From the NCBI GenBank assembly GCA_902789345.1, contig CADANT010000018.1, positions 1-45,604 of the forward strand: a stretch of DNA of 45,604 nt, given 5' to 3'. Both the position numbers and the translations under genes were made by a program. The DNA comes from an uncultured Ruminococcus sp. Its GTDB lineage: Bacteria > Bacillota > Clostridia > Oscillospirales > Acutalibacteraceae. The notes beneath the pieces were generated by a model that was given only the letters and a program-made list of their open reading frames with translations, was not told the DNA's origin and ran no database searches. Positions within the stretch are counted from its first letter, which is position 1. The number at the start of each line of letters is the position of its first letter. Of the stretch, positions 1 to 8,391 are shown in pieces.

Positions 1-1640
1 GTGTTGATAGTGATAACAATGCCAGCAGCGAATTCGCCCCTTTTTTAAATATCATGAATGAATGGTATTTAAGGGATTGCAGCCGCAAGATAAGAGCAGT
101 AATACAGGCAAAGGGACGGGAAGGAAAGCCTGTTACAAATAATCCGCCATATGGATATATCAAAGATCCGGATGATAATAACCACTGGATTATTGATGAG
201 GAAGCTGCGGCAGTAGTAAGACGGATATTCATGCTGACAATTGAGGGAAAAGGTCCATATGAGATTGCAAGAATACTTTGTGAAGAAAAGGTGGAAAAGC
301 CATCTTATTATCAGGCAGTCCGGGGCATAGGCTGTTATAAGAATAATTGTGATATGGAACATCCATATGCATGGGCTGGCGTTACTATTGTACGAATGCT
401 GGAAAAGCCTGAATATATGGGAGATACAGTTAATTTCCGCACACACAAGCTGTCATATAAGGATAAAACTGCAAAAAAGAATGAAAGTAAGGATATTCTT
501 GTTTTTAAGGATACACACGAAGCCATTATAGATAGAAAGACCTGGTATATTGTACAGGAATTAAGAAAGACTGTACGCAGGATTAATACAGATGGCAGCA
601 ACAATCCGTTGACAGGAAAGTTATTCTGTGCTGATTGTGGATGTAAGATGCATTACCGAAGCGAGCACACAAGGGCAGGAAGAGACTGGAGGGGACTGCC
701 AAATGGCGGAGTCCGCATAGAACCGGCTTCATACAACTGCAGTACTTATATGAATAAAAGAAAAGTGTTTGAACATGAATGTTCATCCCATTTTATTCAG
801 GAAAAAGTAATAGAGCAGATTATTCTGGAGACAATCCGTTATGCCTGCCAGAGTGTGAGACTTGATGAGAATGCATTTGCAGAAGCAATGCGTAGTGCGT
901 CAGCAATAAGGGATGAGGCAGAGATAAAGAAAATCAAGTCTGCTCTTGAAAAACAGGAAAAGAGATATGGCGAATTGGATTTGCTGATAAAAAAAGTCTA
1001 TGAGGATAATGCCCTTGGGAAGCTGTCTGACAAGCGGTATGAGATTCTTTCACAGGAATACGAGGAAGAGCAGGTACAGCTTACGCAGACTCTAAGAGAA
1101 TGCAAGGAACAGTTAGCACAGTATGAAAGTGACACAGACAGAACAGAGGAATTTCTGGCGTTGGTTCATAAGTATACGGATATTACAGAACTCACACCTG
1201 TTATCATCAATGAATTTGTTGATAAGGTACTTGTTCATAAAGCGGAGAAGATAGATGGCGAGCGTGTAGTAGAGATTGAGGTATATTTGAATTTTATCGG
1301 AAAAGTTAATCTGCCGACTGTGGAACTATCAGAAGAGGAACAGGCTGAACTTACAGAAAAAAAGAGAATCCGTGAGCGTAATGCCATGTATCAGAGAAAG
1401 CGAAGGGAAAAGTTTATGCCAAAGACAAAGGAAATACGTTCAAAGGTAAGTGAAAGTGAGAAGCAGGAACAGCTTGCTGTAGCAAAAGCTAATGCACAGA
1501 AACTTCTTGACTTGGATGAAGCTGGTGTGACAGACCAGACAGAGCGTATTGCAGGTGTTGCTGCCGGAGAGAACAAAATTGTGATAGAAAGTGGTATTTT
1601 GCCTACGGAAGCAGAGGTAAAGGAAAAATATGCTATCTGA
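1..1640 (+). CDS. Large serine recombinase (TnpX/TndX-like), 5' partial
   Basis: The site-specific recombinase presumably excises and integrates the mobile element that fills 1 to about 12.28 kb. The open frame runs in from the window edge (first full codon at base 3), so the N-terminal catalytic serine domain lies outside. The visible part opens with FAPFLNIMNEWYLRD, the usual join between the resolvase and recombinase domains. Next comes the recombinase domain, then a zinc ribbon (LFCADCGCKM with later paired Cys near YNCSTY and HECSSHF), a coiled coil at about 300-370 of the visible protein, and a DUF4368-like C-terminus (IINEFVDKVLVHKAEKIDGE). These domains are typical of Tn4451/Tn5397-type recombinases. 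The ATG at base 54 is internal and not the start. The next gene follows after 48 bases. Confidence 0.93.
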   Translation, partial: VDSDNNASSEFAPFLNIMNEWYLRDCSRKIRAVIQAKGREGKPVTNNPPYGYIKDPDDNNHWIIDEEAAAVVRRIFMLTIEGKGPYEIARILCEEKVEKPSYYQAVRGIGCYKNNCDMEHPYAWAGVTIVRMLEKPEYMGDTVNFRTHKLSYKDKTAKKNESKDILVFKDTHEAIIDRKTWYIVQELRKTVRRINTDGSNNPLTGKLFCADCGCKMHYRSEHTRAGRDWRGLPNGGVRIEPASYNCSTYMNKRKVFEHECSSHFIQEKVIEQIILETIRYACQSVRLDENAFAEAMRSASAIRDEAEIKKIKSALEKQEKRYGELDLLIKKVYEDNALGKLSDKRYEILSQEYEEEQVQLTQTLRECKEQLAQYESDTDRTEEFLALVHKYTDITELTPVIINEFVDKVLVHKAEKIDGERVVEIEVYLNFIGKVNLPTVELSEEEQAELTEKKRIRERNAMYQRKRREKFMPKTKEIRSKVSESEKQEQLAVAKANAQKLLDLDEAGVTDQTERIAGVAAGENKIVIESGILPTEAEVKEKYAI

Positions 1641-1688
1641 TAAGATATGCCATTTTATTGGAATTATGAAAGATAGGAGGAACAACTT

Positions 1689-2156
1689 ATGTCGATTGAT
1701 AGAACAGTTAAGTTTACAGTAAGATTAAATATGTTAAATCCTGCTCATGTAGCTATTAATAAGGTTTTGAATGAGTTGAATTTAGATATATTTAAGTCAA
1801 AAAATCAGTTTTTTATAGATGCAGCAACTTATTATATTGAGAATTATGGGCAGGAAGAATTAACGAAGCCAAAGAAAGAGAAAGAGCCGGAGTTTGTATC
1901 AACAGAAGATATGGAAGCAATTGAGGAAAGAATCAGGCAGGCTGCAAAGGAAGAAGCACGTCAGGAAGCCAATAAGGAAGTTATGACTATGGTGGGGAGT
2001 CTGCTAGCTGCAATTCAGTCTGGTGGAGGAACTATGCCGGTAATAAATCCGGACAATGTTGTGGTGGGTGCAGGAACGAAAAGCATATCTGATGAGGAAT
2101 TGGAAGACTATGAGGAATTAGTACAGAATGCATTGAGCTGGATGGAAAAGGATTAA
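1689..2156 (+). CDS. Ribbon-helix-helix-like accessory DNA-binding protein (hypothetical)
   Basis: This 155-aa protein has an N-terminus that reads as a beta strand (VKFTVRLN) followed by two helices (about 17-50), the pattern of a MetJ/Arc/CopG ribbon-helix-helix domain. The rest is acidic and coiled-coil-like (70-95), then flexible, with an acidic C-terminus. A strong Shine-Dalgarno (AGGAGG, 8 bases before the ATG) supports the start. It lies between the recombinase and the oriT/relaxase region and is followed by its own terminator. Inference: it may bind the repeats downstream as a relaxosome or partition-type accessory factor, or act as a directionality factor for the recombinase. I do not recognise a named family. 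Confidence 0.75.
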   Translation: MSIDRTVKFTVRLNMLNPAHVAINKVLNELNLDIFKSKNQFFIDAATYYIENYGQEELTKPKKEKEPEFVSTEDMEAIEERIRQAAKEEARQEANKEVMTMVGSLLAAIQSGGGTMPVINPDNVVVGAGTKSISDEELEDYEELVQNALSWMEKD

Positions 2157-2180
2157 CAATAGAATATAGGTTATTGAGAC

Positions 2181-2217
2181 AGGGACTGTGTAGAAATACA
2201 TGGTCCTTATTTTTTTG
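2181..2217 (+). terminator. Rho-independent terminator after the RHH-like gene
   Basis: An 11-base stem (AGGGACTGTGT with ACATGGTCCTT, G-U pairs included) encloses a 6-base loop and is followed by seven T. It separates the recombinase/RHH unit from the mobilization region. Confidence 0.75.
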
Positions 2218-2221
2218 CCTG

Positions 2222-2607
2222 TAAATATTGTAATGCATGCCGGTATAAAACGACGGCAGAAATAAAAAGAGATGGAACAATCCGACGGCAGTTACTTAAA
2301 ATGCCGTAATAATCCGACGGCATGGAACCTGAATAAAAGGAAGACGGAAATGTAATGGAAGAAAAATGGTGGCAGAAAGCGACGGCATGATTGAAAAGTG
2401 GCGTCATAAAGTGATGCCACTTTTGAAAAATTTCGTCATAAAGTGCCGTCAGTTTTGGGAAAAGGATATCTTTGTAAGATTTTAAACATTTATCAGAGCA
2501 AAAGCTGCTGTAGACAGGAAAAAGAAAAGATCTAATGCAGCCCTCGGCGTTTGAGAGCGAAATACACCCTCCGCACAAAACTTTGTTTTGTACTACGGGG
2601 ATTTCGC
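2222..2607 (+). other. Candidate oriT / relaxase-binding region
   Basis: This non-coding stretch lies directly upstream of the relaxase. It holds four direct copies of GACGGCA (2252, 2284, 2316, 2381) and inverted partial or full copies near 2302 and 2444. A 13-base-pair hairpin (2394-2406 with 2412-2424, one G-U pair) follows. A 12-base direct repeat CGTCATAAAGTG occurs at 2402 and 2434. A longer imperfect inverted repeat (2558-2607) has outer arms GCGAAAT/ATTTCGC and inner arms ACAAAAC/GTTTTGT. Such repeat-rich DNA upstream of a mob gene is the usual form of an origin of transfer. The nick site cannot be assigned from sequence alone. Confidence 0.65.
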
Positions 2608-2692
2608 GATTGCATCGAGCCTGAGAATAAATATTACTATGGCTGCATTTAAAAAGTTAAATATAGCTGATGAAAAGAAGGAGATGATTGAA

Positions 2693-4195
2693 ATGCCAAG
2701 ACATTCATTTATACAGATGACGAAACTCCATAATGTTATGGGGAGAATTGATTATATAACAAGCACAGTAAAACAGGAAAATCTATATGCCGTATATGCT
2801 ACACAGCCACTTCGCTCTTTCTGGAAAGACCTTGCGAAATGCAACAGAGAAGAATTTGCTAAAAGTGGAACAACTGGTAAATGTATCGAGGCAAGAGAGC
2901 TCATTATAGCATTACCGGAAGGCTTGTATCATTATGAGCATGATTATCTTATCAAACATTTTGCTACGGATTTCAAGAAAAAGTATGGTGTGGACTGCTA
3001 TGCAGCCCTGCACCATAACAAGAGAAAGACGAACTTTCATATCCATCTGATATTTGCGGAGAGGACGAAGCTGGAAAAGCCGGTTGTAAAGGTAGCACCA
3101 AGAAATATGTTTTATGATGAGAATGGAAAGCATGTGCGTACTAAGAAAGAGATATCGGATGAAAGTGGTGACATCCGTAATGGCTGTAAGATTATCAGAA
3201 AAGGCGAGGTCTATGAGAAAAAAGAGTTTTCTATAAAAGACGACAGATTTAAACAGGATTCATTTCTTGGTGAGGCAAAGGTGTTTTTTACAAACGAAAT
3301 AAATCAGCTTGTGCTACGTGAAGAAGATAAACTTAAAGTTTTTGATAAGAACAGTCCATATCTTGCCACTAAAAAGATAGGTAAGAATAATCCTATGGAG
3401 GAGCAGATAAAAGCTGACAATGAGGTGCGACAGGAATGGAACAGGACTGTTGACAGAGCAATTGTAAGCGGTGTGCTAGAAGAGGACATATCAAAGATAA
3501 GGAAAGATGAGATAACAAAAAAGGTAAGGGATTCCATAGATTTATATGGAGACAGACCGGATCTTCTTGCAAGTATTATAAAGCTTGCTATTGCAGTGCT
3601 TGAACTTCTTATTAATCGTATTATGCTTGCTGCGGTTGGTGTGGCAGAAAAGGTGCTTGATGTAATTCCGGGAGCTGGTACAGGAGAAGCAACAAAAACA
3701 AAGGCGCAAGAGACTGCTGTAGCCGTACCGCATCCTGAAAAGTCATTACTTGCTTCAAAATATGTACAACTCAAGAATGTTCATAAGGAACTGCAAAGAC
3801 AAAATGAAGCTATTTTCAATCTGGAAAGAAACAGAGGTAATCTGGAGATTGAACTATCAGATTGCAATGGTGTATTTAGGTCAGGAAAACGTGCAGAATT
3901 GCAGAAACAGATAGATGAACTGGACCACATGATTAACGATATGAAACGGCAGCTTTCATCAATTGTGCAGGAATATGGGTATGATAATGTGAAAGAATTT
4001 TATAGTGATTATTACGCTTCCAAAGGCGAGTATGAGGATTATATACAGGAATCTGAGAACTGGAAGAAAAAGCAAAGTAGAAAGTCAGAAGATAGCAGTC
4101 GCATAAGTAAGCAGATGAAGAATAATCAAATTATGGACAATCAACATGAGAATTCTAAGCCAACAATTAGAAAAAATTTAGGCAGAGTGAAATAA
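2693..4195 (+). CDS. MobA/MobL-family relaxase
   Basis: The relaxase would nick the element at oriT and pilot the single strand during conjugative mobilization by a helper element. The 500-aa reading starts at ATG 2693 (MPRHSF), which has AAGGAG at a good 9-base spacing; the open frame extends further upstream without ribosome-site support. The N-terminal ~200 residues hold the relaxase fold, with the metal-binding HxH motif in NFHIHLIFAER and a candidate catalytic Tyr in RIDYITS. A hydrophobic segment (about 300-340) is followed by a coiled coil (about 365-450) and a basic, Ser-rich tail. No type IV coupling protein or secretion genes are nearby, so the element looks mobilizable rather than self-transmissible. 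Confidence 0.88.
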   Translation: MPRHSFIQMTKLHNVMGRIDYITSTVKQENLYAVYATQPLRSFWKDLAKCNREEFAKSGTTGKCIEARELIIALPEGLYHYEHDYLIKHFATDFKKKYGVDCYAALHHNKRKTNFHIHLIFAERTKLEKPVVKVAPRNMFYDENGKHVRTKKEISDESGDIRNGCKIIRKGEVYEKKEFSIKDDRFKQDSFLGEAKVFFTNEINQLVLREEDKLKVFDKNSPYLATKKIGKNNPMEEQIKADNEVRQEWNRTVDRAIVSGVLEEDISKIRKDEITKKVRDSIDLYGDRPDLLASIIKLAIAVLELLINRIMLAAVGVAEKVLDVIPGAGTGEATKTKAQETAVAVPHPEKSLLASKYVQLKNVHKELQRQNEAIFNLERNRGNLEIELSDCNGVFRSGKRAELQKQIDELDHMINDMKRQLSSIVQEYGYDNVKEFYSDYYASKGEYEDYIQESENWKKKQSRKSEDSSRISKQMKNNQIMDNQHENSKPTIRKNLGRVK

Positions 4196-4315
4196 TACGC
4201 TATTTTAAAATTAGTATAATATCGACATATAAAATATGAAATCTATAACATGATTTTGACTACTAAAATATGAAGAATATGAGTGACTAATAAATTTATC
4301 AGTTACTTGAATATG

Positions 4316-4334
4316 TCATAATCAGGAATTATGA
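4316..4334. promoter_or_regulatory. Inverted repeat upstream of the DUF134 gene
   Basis: TCATAAT and ATTATGA form a 7-5-7 inverted repeat 37 bases before the DUF134 start, inside an AT-rich 175-base gap. A possible -35 (TTGACT, 4256) lies upstream but has only a poor -10. It may be an operator, possibly for the DUF134 protein itself, whose N-terminal half is helix-turn-helix-like. Weakly supported. Confidence 0.3.
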
Positions 4335-4370
4335 TAATTACCGACATATGACGGAAATGGATGTGTATAT

Positions 4371-5159
4371 ATGGCAAGACCGACAAAATGTAGAAGAATA
4401 TGTGCAGAACCTGCTTATGATAGTTTCCGACCAGAAGGAATACCAATCAGTGAGCAAATAAATATGACTGTAGATGAATATGAAGTAATACGCCTGATAG
4501 ATTTGAATAAATGTACGCATGAACAATGCGCACAGCAGATGGGAATTTCCAGGACAACTGTTACAGAAATCTATGAATCTGCCCGCTATAAACTTGCAGA
4601 CAGTGTGGTACATGGTAAGGTGTTGAATATTTCAGGAGGAAACTATTACTTTTGTGATGGTAATGATGTTTTTTGTTGTAAGCAGACATGTATAAGAATA
4701 AGCAAACCCATTTTTAATAACAACATTCATAGAAAAGGAGAACGACAGATGAGAATTGGAGTAACATACGAAAACGGAGAGATTTTTCAACATTTTGGAC
4801 ATACAGAACAGTTTAAATTGTATGATGTTGAGAATGGAGAAATCAAACAGACACAAGTTGTGGATACGAATGGACAGGGACATGGTGCATTATCATCATT
4901 TCTGACAAATGCCGGAGTAGAGGTACTTATATGCGGTGGAATCGGCGGTGGTGCTCAGGCAGCACTGGCAGCAGCCGGAATTCAGTTGCTTGGTGGTGTA
5001 AGTGGAAATGCAGATGAAGCAGTGAAAAAATATATAAGCGGGCAGTTAAATTATAATCCAGATGTACATTGCACGCACCATGAACAGGAGCATACCTGTG
5101 GCGAACATCACTGTGGTGAGGATAAGCATGGCTGTGTCGGTAATGGAGGTAATTGCTAA
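4371..5159 (+). CDS. DUF134 (UPF0251) - NifX/NifB-type FeMo-cofactor-binding-like protein
   Basis: The first ~95 residues match the DUF134 family: MARPTKCRRI, then a sigma-like helix-turn-helix (CAQQMGISRTTVTEIYESARYKLADS), suggesting DNA binding. Residues 127-235 match the dinitrogenase iron-molybdenum cofactor domain (MRIGVTYENGEIFQHFGH, then CGGIGGGAQAALAAAGI), a small fold that binds metal clusters. The C-terminus is a His/Cys-rich tail (HTCGEHHCGEDKHGC), probably metal-binding. The linker encodes an in-frame ribosome site (AAAGGAG) before ATG 4749, so a separate NifX-like product may also be made. The start ATG 4371 has a poor Shine-Dalgarno. The stop overlaps the next ATG by one base (TAATG), so it is coupled to the Mrp-type ATPase, a common pairing in anaerobes that hints at Fe-S cluster handling. 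Confidence 0.85.
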   Translation: MARPTKCRRICAEPAYDSFRPEGIPISEQINMTVDEYEVIRLIDLNKCTHEQCAQQMGISRTTVTEIYESARYKLADSVVHGKVLNISGGNYYFCDGNDVFCCKQTCIRISKPIFNNNIHRKGERQMRIGVTYENGEIFQHFGHTEQFKLYDVENGEIKQTQVVDTNGQGHGALSSFLTNAGVEVLICGGIGGGAQAALAAAGIQLLGGVSGNADEAVKKYISGQLNYNPDVHCTHHEQEHTCGEHHCGEDKHGCVGNGGNC

Positions 5160-5983
5160 TGAGTGAAGCAAAAGAGTGTTCCAATAATTGTAAAGAGTGT
5201 GGAAGTAATTGTTCAGAACGAAGAGAACCGCAGAGCCTGATAGAACAAACAAACACAGATTCAAATATAAAAAAAGTGATTGGAATTGTAAGTGGAAAAG
5301 GTGGAGTCGGTAAGTCACTTGTAACTTCCCTGCTTGCCGCATCTATGAGAAAGAAAGGATATAAAACTGCTGTTCTTGATGCCGATATTACCGGACCTTC
5401 CATACCTAAAATGTTTGGACTGTCCGGAAAAGCACAGACTGATGAAGAAGAAATTCTTCCGGTTGAATCTGCAAATGGAACAAAAATAATGTCGGTAAAT
5501 CTGTTATTAGATGATGAAACAGATCCGGTAATATGGAGAGGTCCATTAATTGCAGGAACAGTAAAACAGTTTTGGACAGATGTGTGCTGGGGTAACGTTG
5601 ACTATATGTTTGTAGATATGCCACCCGGAACAGGTGATGTTCCATTGACTGTTTTTCAATCATTGCCGATTGATGGGATTATTGTGGTAACATCTCCACA
5701 GGATCTTGTAAGCATGATTGTGGGAAAAGCGGTTAAAATGGCAGAGATGATGCACATTCCTGTAATTGGAATTGTAGAAAATATGGCATATTATGAATGT
5801 CCGACTTGCCGTGATAAGCATTATATCTTTGGAAAAAATGATATTGAATTATTAGCAGAAGAGTATCATATTGGTATAACTGCGGAAATCCCAATTGATC
5901 CGTCTTTGGCAAAGGTATGTGATGAAGGCAGGATTGAGGATTATGAAACAGATTGCCTTGAGAACTTGATAGAGAAGTTTTAA
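5159..5983 (+). CDS. Mrp/NBP35-family P-loop ATPase, Fe-S cluster carrier
   Basis: This is a 274-aa cytosolic ATPase of the Mrp/ApbC/NBP35 family, which binds and transfers Fe-S clusters. The deviant Walker A (SGKGGVGKS) is at about 42-50, followed by DADITGPSIPKMFG, the family motif VDMPPGTGDVPLT, and the cluster-binding CPTC near 216. An extra N-terminal Cys motif (CSNNCKECGSNC) resembles the NBP35 N-terminal cluster site. Start chosen at ATG 5159 because GGAGG lies 8 bases upstream and the stop of the previous gene overlaps it; a TTG two codons earlier is possible. Inference: it works with the preceding NifX-like protein in assembling or repairing Fe-S centres under oxidative stress. Confidence 0.92.
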   Translation: MSEAKECSNNCKECGSNCSERREPQSLIEQTNTDSNIKKVIGIVSGKGGVGKSLVTSLLAASMRKKGYKTAVLDADITGPSIPKMFGLSGKAQTDEEEILPVESANGTKIMSVNLLLDDETDPVIWRGPLIAGTVKQFWTDVCWGNVDYMFVDMPPGTGDVPLTVFQSLPIDGIIVVTSPQDLVSMIVGKAVKMAEMMHIPVIGIVENMAYYECPTCRDKHYIFGKNDIELLAEEYHIGITAEIPIDPSLAKVCDEGRIEDYETDCLENLIEKF

Positions 5984-6009
5984 ATATCCATAAAGTAATA
6001 GGTGGAAAT

Positions 6010-6898
6010 ATGAGATATAACGGAATTATAGAAGGAACAACTGGAGATTTCGATTCAGAAATAAATAAATTAAAAGAAGTGTTTCAAAATGCAGATGCGA
6101 TTATTGTAGGTGCAGGGGCAGGCTTATCTTCGTCAGCAGGTTATGATTTTGGTGGAGAACGCCTGCAAAAATATTTTGGCGATTTTGTAGAAAAATATGG
6201 AATGAAGGATATGTATACCGGATGTTTTGCAGATTTTGAAACAAACGAGGAGCGATGGGCATACTGGTCAAGATGGGCGTGGATTAATCGTTATGAACCG
6301 ATACCAAAGGATACACATAAAAAATTGCTAAAACTCTTGGAAGGAAAGGATTATTTTGTCCTGACTACCAACATTGACCATACATTCCAGAGGGCAGGTT
6401 TTTCAAAAGAACATCTGTGCTATACACAGGGGGATTTTGGTCTGTTCCGGGGATTTTGGTCTGTTCCAATGCTCAAAACCATGTCATACAGATACCTATG
6501 ATAATTATGCAACTCTTCAAAAAATGGTTCGGGAAGAAAAAAATATGTCTGTTCCAACAGAGCTCATTCCACATTGTCCAAGATGTGGACGGGAAATGGA
6601 CTTCAATTTATTCTGGGATGACACATTTATCAGAGATAAGGGATGGCATATCGCACATAAGCGGTATACAGATTATATAGAACAGCATAAAAATGGAAAG
6701 GTATTATATTTGGAATTAGGAGTCGGATTTAATTCTCCCGGTGTCATAAAAATTCCATTTTGGAATATGGCGGCAGAAAACCCGGATGCAGTATTTGCAA
6801 GCGTAAATCTTACGTTACCTTGTTACCCGGAAATATTGGAACACAGAAGTATAGTCATTCAGGATGATATAGACCATGTTATAGAAAATTTGATATAA
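6010..6898 (+). pseudogene. SIR2-family NAD-dependent protein, frameshifted by a 19-bp duplication
   Basis: The first frame (6010 to about 6448) carries the sirtuin signatures IIVGAGAGLSSSAGYDF and LTTNIDHTFQRAGF. The reading then shifts, and the second frame (about 6449-6898) continues with QCSKPCHTDTYDN, CPRCGREM and a normal C-terminus. Removing one copy of the exact 19-bp tandem repeat at 6430-6467 restores a single 289-codon frame. As given, translation stops at 6501 after 163 aa and the product lacks the zinc-site and C-terminal half. Intact members of this bacterial SIR2 group remove acyl or ADP-ribosyl groups from proteins. It sits 26 bases after the Mrp gene in the same orientation. 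A sequencing or assembly error is the alternative to a true mutation. Confidence 0.85.
6430..6467. repeat. 19-bp exact tandem duplication inside the SIR2 gene
   Basis: Two adjacent identical copies, 6430-6448 and 6449-6467, starting GGGGATTTT and ending CTGTTCC. The unit is not a multiple of three and is what breaks the SIR2 reading frame. Confidence 0.95.
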
Positions 6899-6927
6899 TA
6901 TCTTCATATACAGGAGGTGAATGAAGC

Positions 6928-7137
6928 ATGAAAGCACATAAATATTGGTCAATCGGAGCAGTGGTTACAATGGCTGGAACCTTTTATACCGGATATAAGG
7001 GGTTAAAGGCGGCACACAAATACTTTGCGTTTGGTTCATTGATATGCATGATTATGGCAGTTTATTCCGGTCATAAAATGATTTCAGGGAATAAGAAAGC
7101 AAGAAAACAGACGGAAGTGAAAGAAGTGGAGGAATAA
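6928..7137 (+). CDS. Small two-helix membrane protein (DUF6219-like)
   Basis: This 69-aa protein has two hydrophobic segments (about 8-24 and 31-49) separated by a short basic loop containing GYKGLKAAHKYFAFGS, and a charged cytosolic-looking tail. A strong ribosome site (AGGAGGTG) precedes the start. The sequence fits the small DUF6219 family as I remember it. Function is unknown. The stop is 3 bases before the Bcp gene, so the two are probably co-translated in the oxidative-stress unit. Confidence 0.75.
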   Translation: MKAHKYWSIGAVVTMAGTFYTGYKGLKAAHKYFAFGSLICMIMAVYSGHKMISGNKKARKQTEVKEVEE

Positions 7138-7140
7138 CGG

Positions 7141-7596
7141 ATGTTAGAAGTAGGAACAAAAGCACCGGACTTTGAATTGCCGGATCAGAATGGAGAAATA
7201 CATAAATTAAGCGATTACGCAGGTAAAAAAGTGATTTTATATTTTTATCCAAAGGATAACACGGCAGGCTGTACAAAGCAGGCATGTGGTTTTTCAGAGC
7301 GTTATCCTCAATTCACCGAGAAAGGAGCAGTTGTTCTTGGGGTGAGTAAGGATTCTGTAGCCTCTCACAAGAGATTTGAGGAAAAATATGGATTGGCATT
7401 TACACTTTTGGCAGATCCGGATCGCAAGGTGATCGAAGCGTATGATGTATGGAAAGAAAAGAAAAACTATGGAAAAGTCTCTATGGGCGTGGTAAGAACC
7501 ACATATCTTATTGACGAGCAAGGAATCATTATAAAGGCAAATGATAAAGTCAAGGCGGCAGATGATCCTGAAAATATGCTTAAGGAATTGGCATAA
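7141..7596 (+). CDS. bcp: Bcp/PrxQ-type thiol peroxidase (peroxiredoxin)
   Basis: This 151-aa cytosolic peroxiredoxin reduces hydrogen peroxide and organic peroxides using thioredoxin-type reductants. APDFELPDQNGE starts the thioredoxin fold. The active-site motif PKDNTAGCTKQACGF carries the peroxidatic Cys (about residue 45) and the resolving Cys five residues later, as in the BCP class. VGVSKDS-like and TYLID segments are present and the length is standard. The ribosome site GGAGG lies inside the end of the previous gene. The stop codon TAA overlaps the ATG of the first, dead copy of the yaaA start, so before the 35-bp duplication the two genes were directly coupled. Confidence 0.94.
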   Translation: MLEVGTKAPDFELPDQNGEIHKLSDYAGKKVILYFYPKDNTAGCTKQACGFSERYPQFTEKGAVVLGVSKDSVASHKRFEEKYGLAFTLLADPDRKVIEAYDVWKEKKNYGKVSMGVVRTTYLIDEQGIIIKANDKVKAADDPENMLKELA

Positions 7597-7655
7597 TGAA
7601 GATTATTTTATCACCTGCAAAATTGGCATAATGAAGATTATTTTATCACCTGCAA
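7586..7655. repeat. 35-bp exact tandem duplication at the bcp/yaaA junction
   Basis: Identical copies at 7586-7620 and 7621-7655 cover the end of bcp and the first eight codons of yaaA. Copy 1 closes bcp normally; copy 2 supplies the working yaaA start at 7631. An 11-codon dead-end frame begins at the copy-1 ATG (7596). Neither protein is broken, but the overlapping TAATG arrangement now has a 35-base insert. Confidence 0.95.
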
Positions 7656-8383
7656 AAAAGATGATTGTAGATACCGATAACTTAGCACCGGTTGAACTGC
7701 CTGTCTATATTGATAAGACAGCAGAAGTATTAAACTGGATGAAAAGCAAATCAAAAGAAGAACTGAAAGCTATCTGGAAATGTAATGACAAGATTGCAGA
7801 ACAAAATTTCAACAGATTGGGAAATATGAACCTTTATCAGATGCTCACTCCGGCTGTCTTATCATATGAAGGAATTGCTTTTCAATATATGGCACCATCT
7901 GTGTTTGAAGATATGCAGTTTGAGTATGTTCAAAATCATTTGAGGATATTGTCTGCATTTTATGGTGTTCTGAAACCAATGGATGGTGTGACACCTTATC
8001 GTTTAGAAATGCAGGCAAAGGTCAGGATTGGAGATGCCAAAAATCTGTATGAGTACTGGGGTGACTTCTTATACCGCTCAGTAATCGATGACAGCAGGAT
8101 TATCATTAATCTTGCATCAAAAGAATACTCAAAATGTATAGAAAAGTATCTGACACCACAGGACAGGTATATTACGATTACATTTTGTGAAGCTTCTGGA
8201 GATAAAATGGTAACAAAAGGTACATATGCCAAGATAGCTCGTGGTGAAATGGTAAGATTCATGGCAGAAAATAATATTGAGAATCCGGTGGAGATTCAGA
8301 AATTTGACAGACTTGGATATTCATTGCGGTCTGATTTATCATCAGATACTGAATATGTTTTTGAACGAAAAATAGAATATTGA
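7631..8383 (+). CDS. yaaA: Peroxide-stress protein YaaA (UPF0246)
   Basis: A 250-aa protein of the YaaA/DUF328 family, which lowers free intracellular iron and protects DNA and proteins from peroxide. The family opening MKIILSPAKKM is present, followed by QMLTPAVLSYEGIAFQYM, FYGVLKPMDGVTPYRLEM and ITFCEASGDKMVTKGTYAKIARGEMVRF, all typical. The start is ATG 7631 in the second copy of the duplication; the frame extends upstream but that part only re-reads the duplicated DNA. It is the last gene before a terminator and works in the same setting as Bcp and the PerR-type regulator that follows. Confidence 0.93.
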   Translation: MKIILSPAKKMIVDTDNLAPVELPVYIDKTAEVLNWMKSKSKEELKAIWKCNDKIAEQNFNRLGNMNLYQMLTPAVLSYEGIAFQYMAPSVFEDMQFEYVQNHLRILSAFYGVLKPMDGVTPYRLEMQAKVRIGDAKNLYEYWGDFLYRSVIDDSRIIINLASKEYSKCIEKYLTPQDRYITITFCEASGDKMVTKGTYAKIARGEMVRFMAENNIENPVEIQKFDRLGYSLRSDLSSDTEYVFERKIEY

Positions 8384-8391
8384 TTTAGATT

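Noticed and set aside
26..46. GCGAATTCGCCCC resembles a cloning-vector junction with an EcoRI site.
   Set aside because: It codes in frame for SSEFAPFLN, a normal conserved segment of large serine recombinases, so it is natural sequence.
2222..2460. The GACGGCA repeats as a CRISPR array.
   Set aside because: Repeats are only 7 bases long, irregularly spaced and partly inverted, with no cas genes; an oriT-type region fits better.
3304..3774. A 156-codon minus-strand frame opposite the relaxase.
   Set aside because: Ser/Thr-rich shadow of the relaxase coding strand without start signals or family features.
7596..7631. An 11-codon frame at the first copy of the yaaA start.
   Set aside because: It is only the dead copy made by the 35-bp duplication and stops at once; not annotated as a gene.
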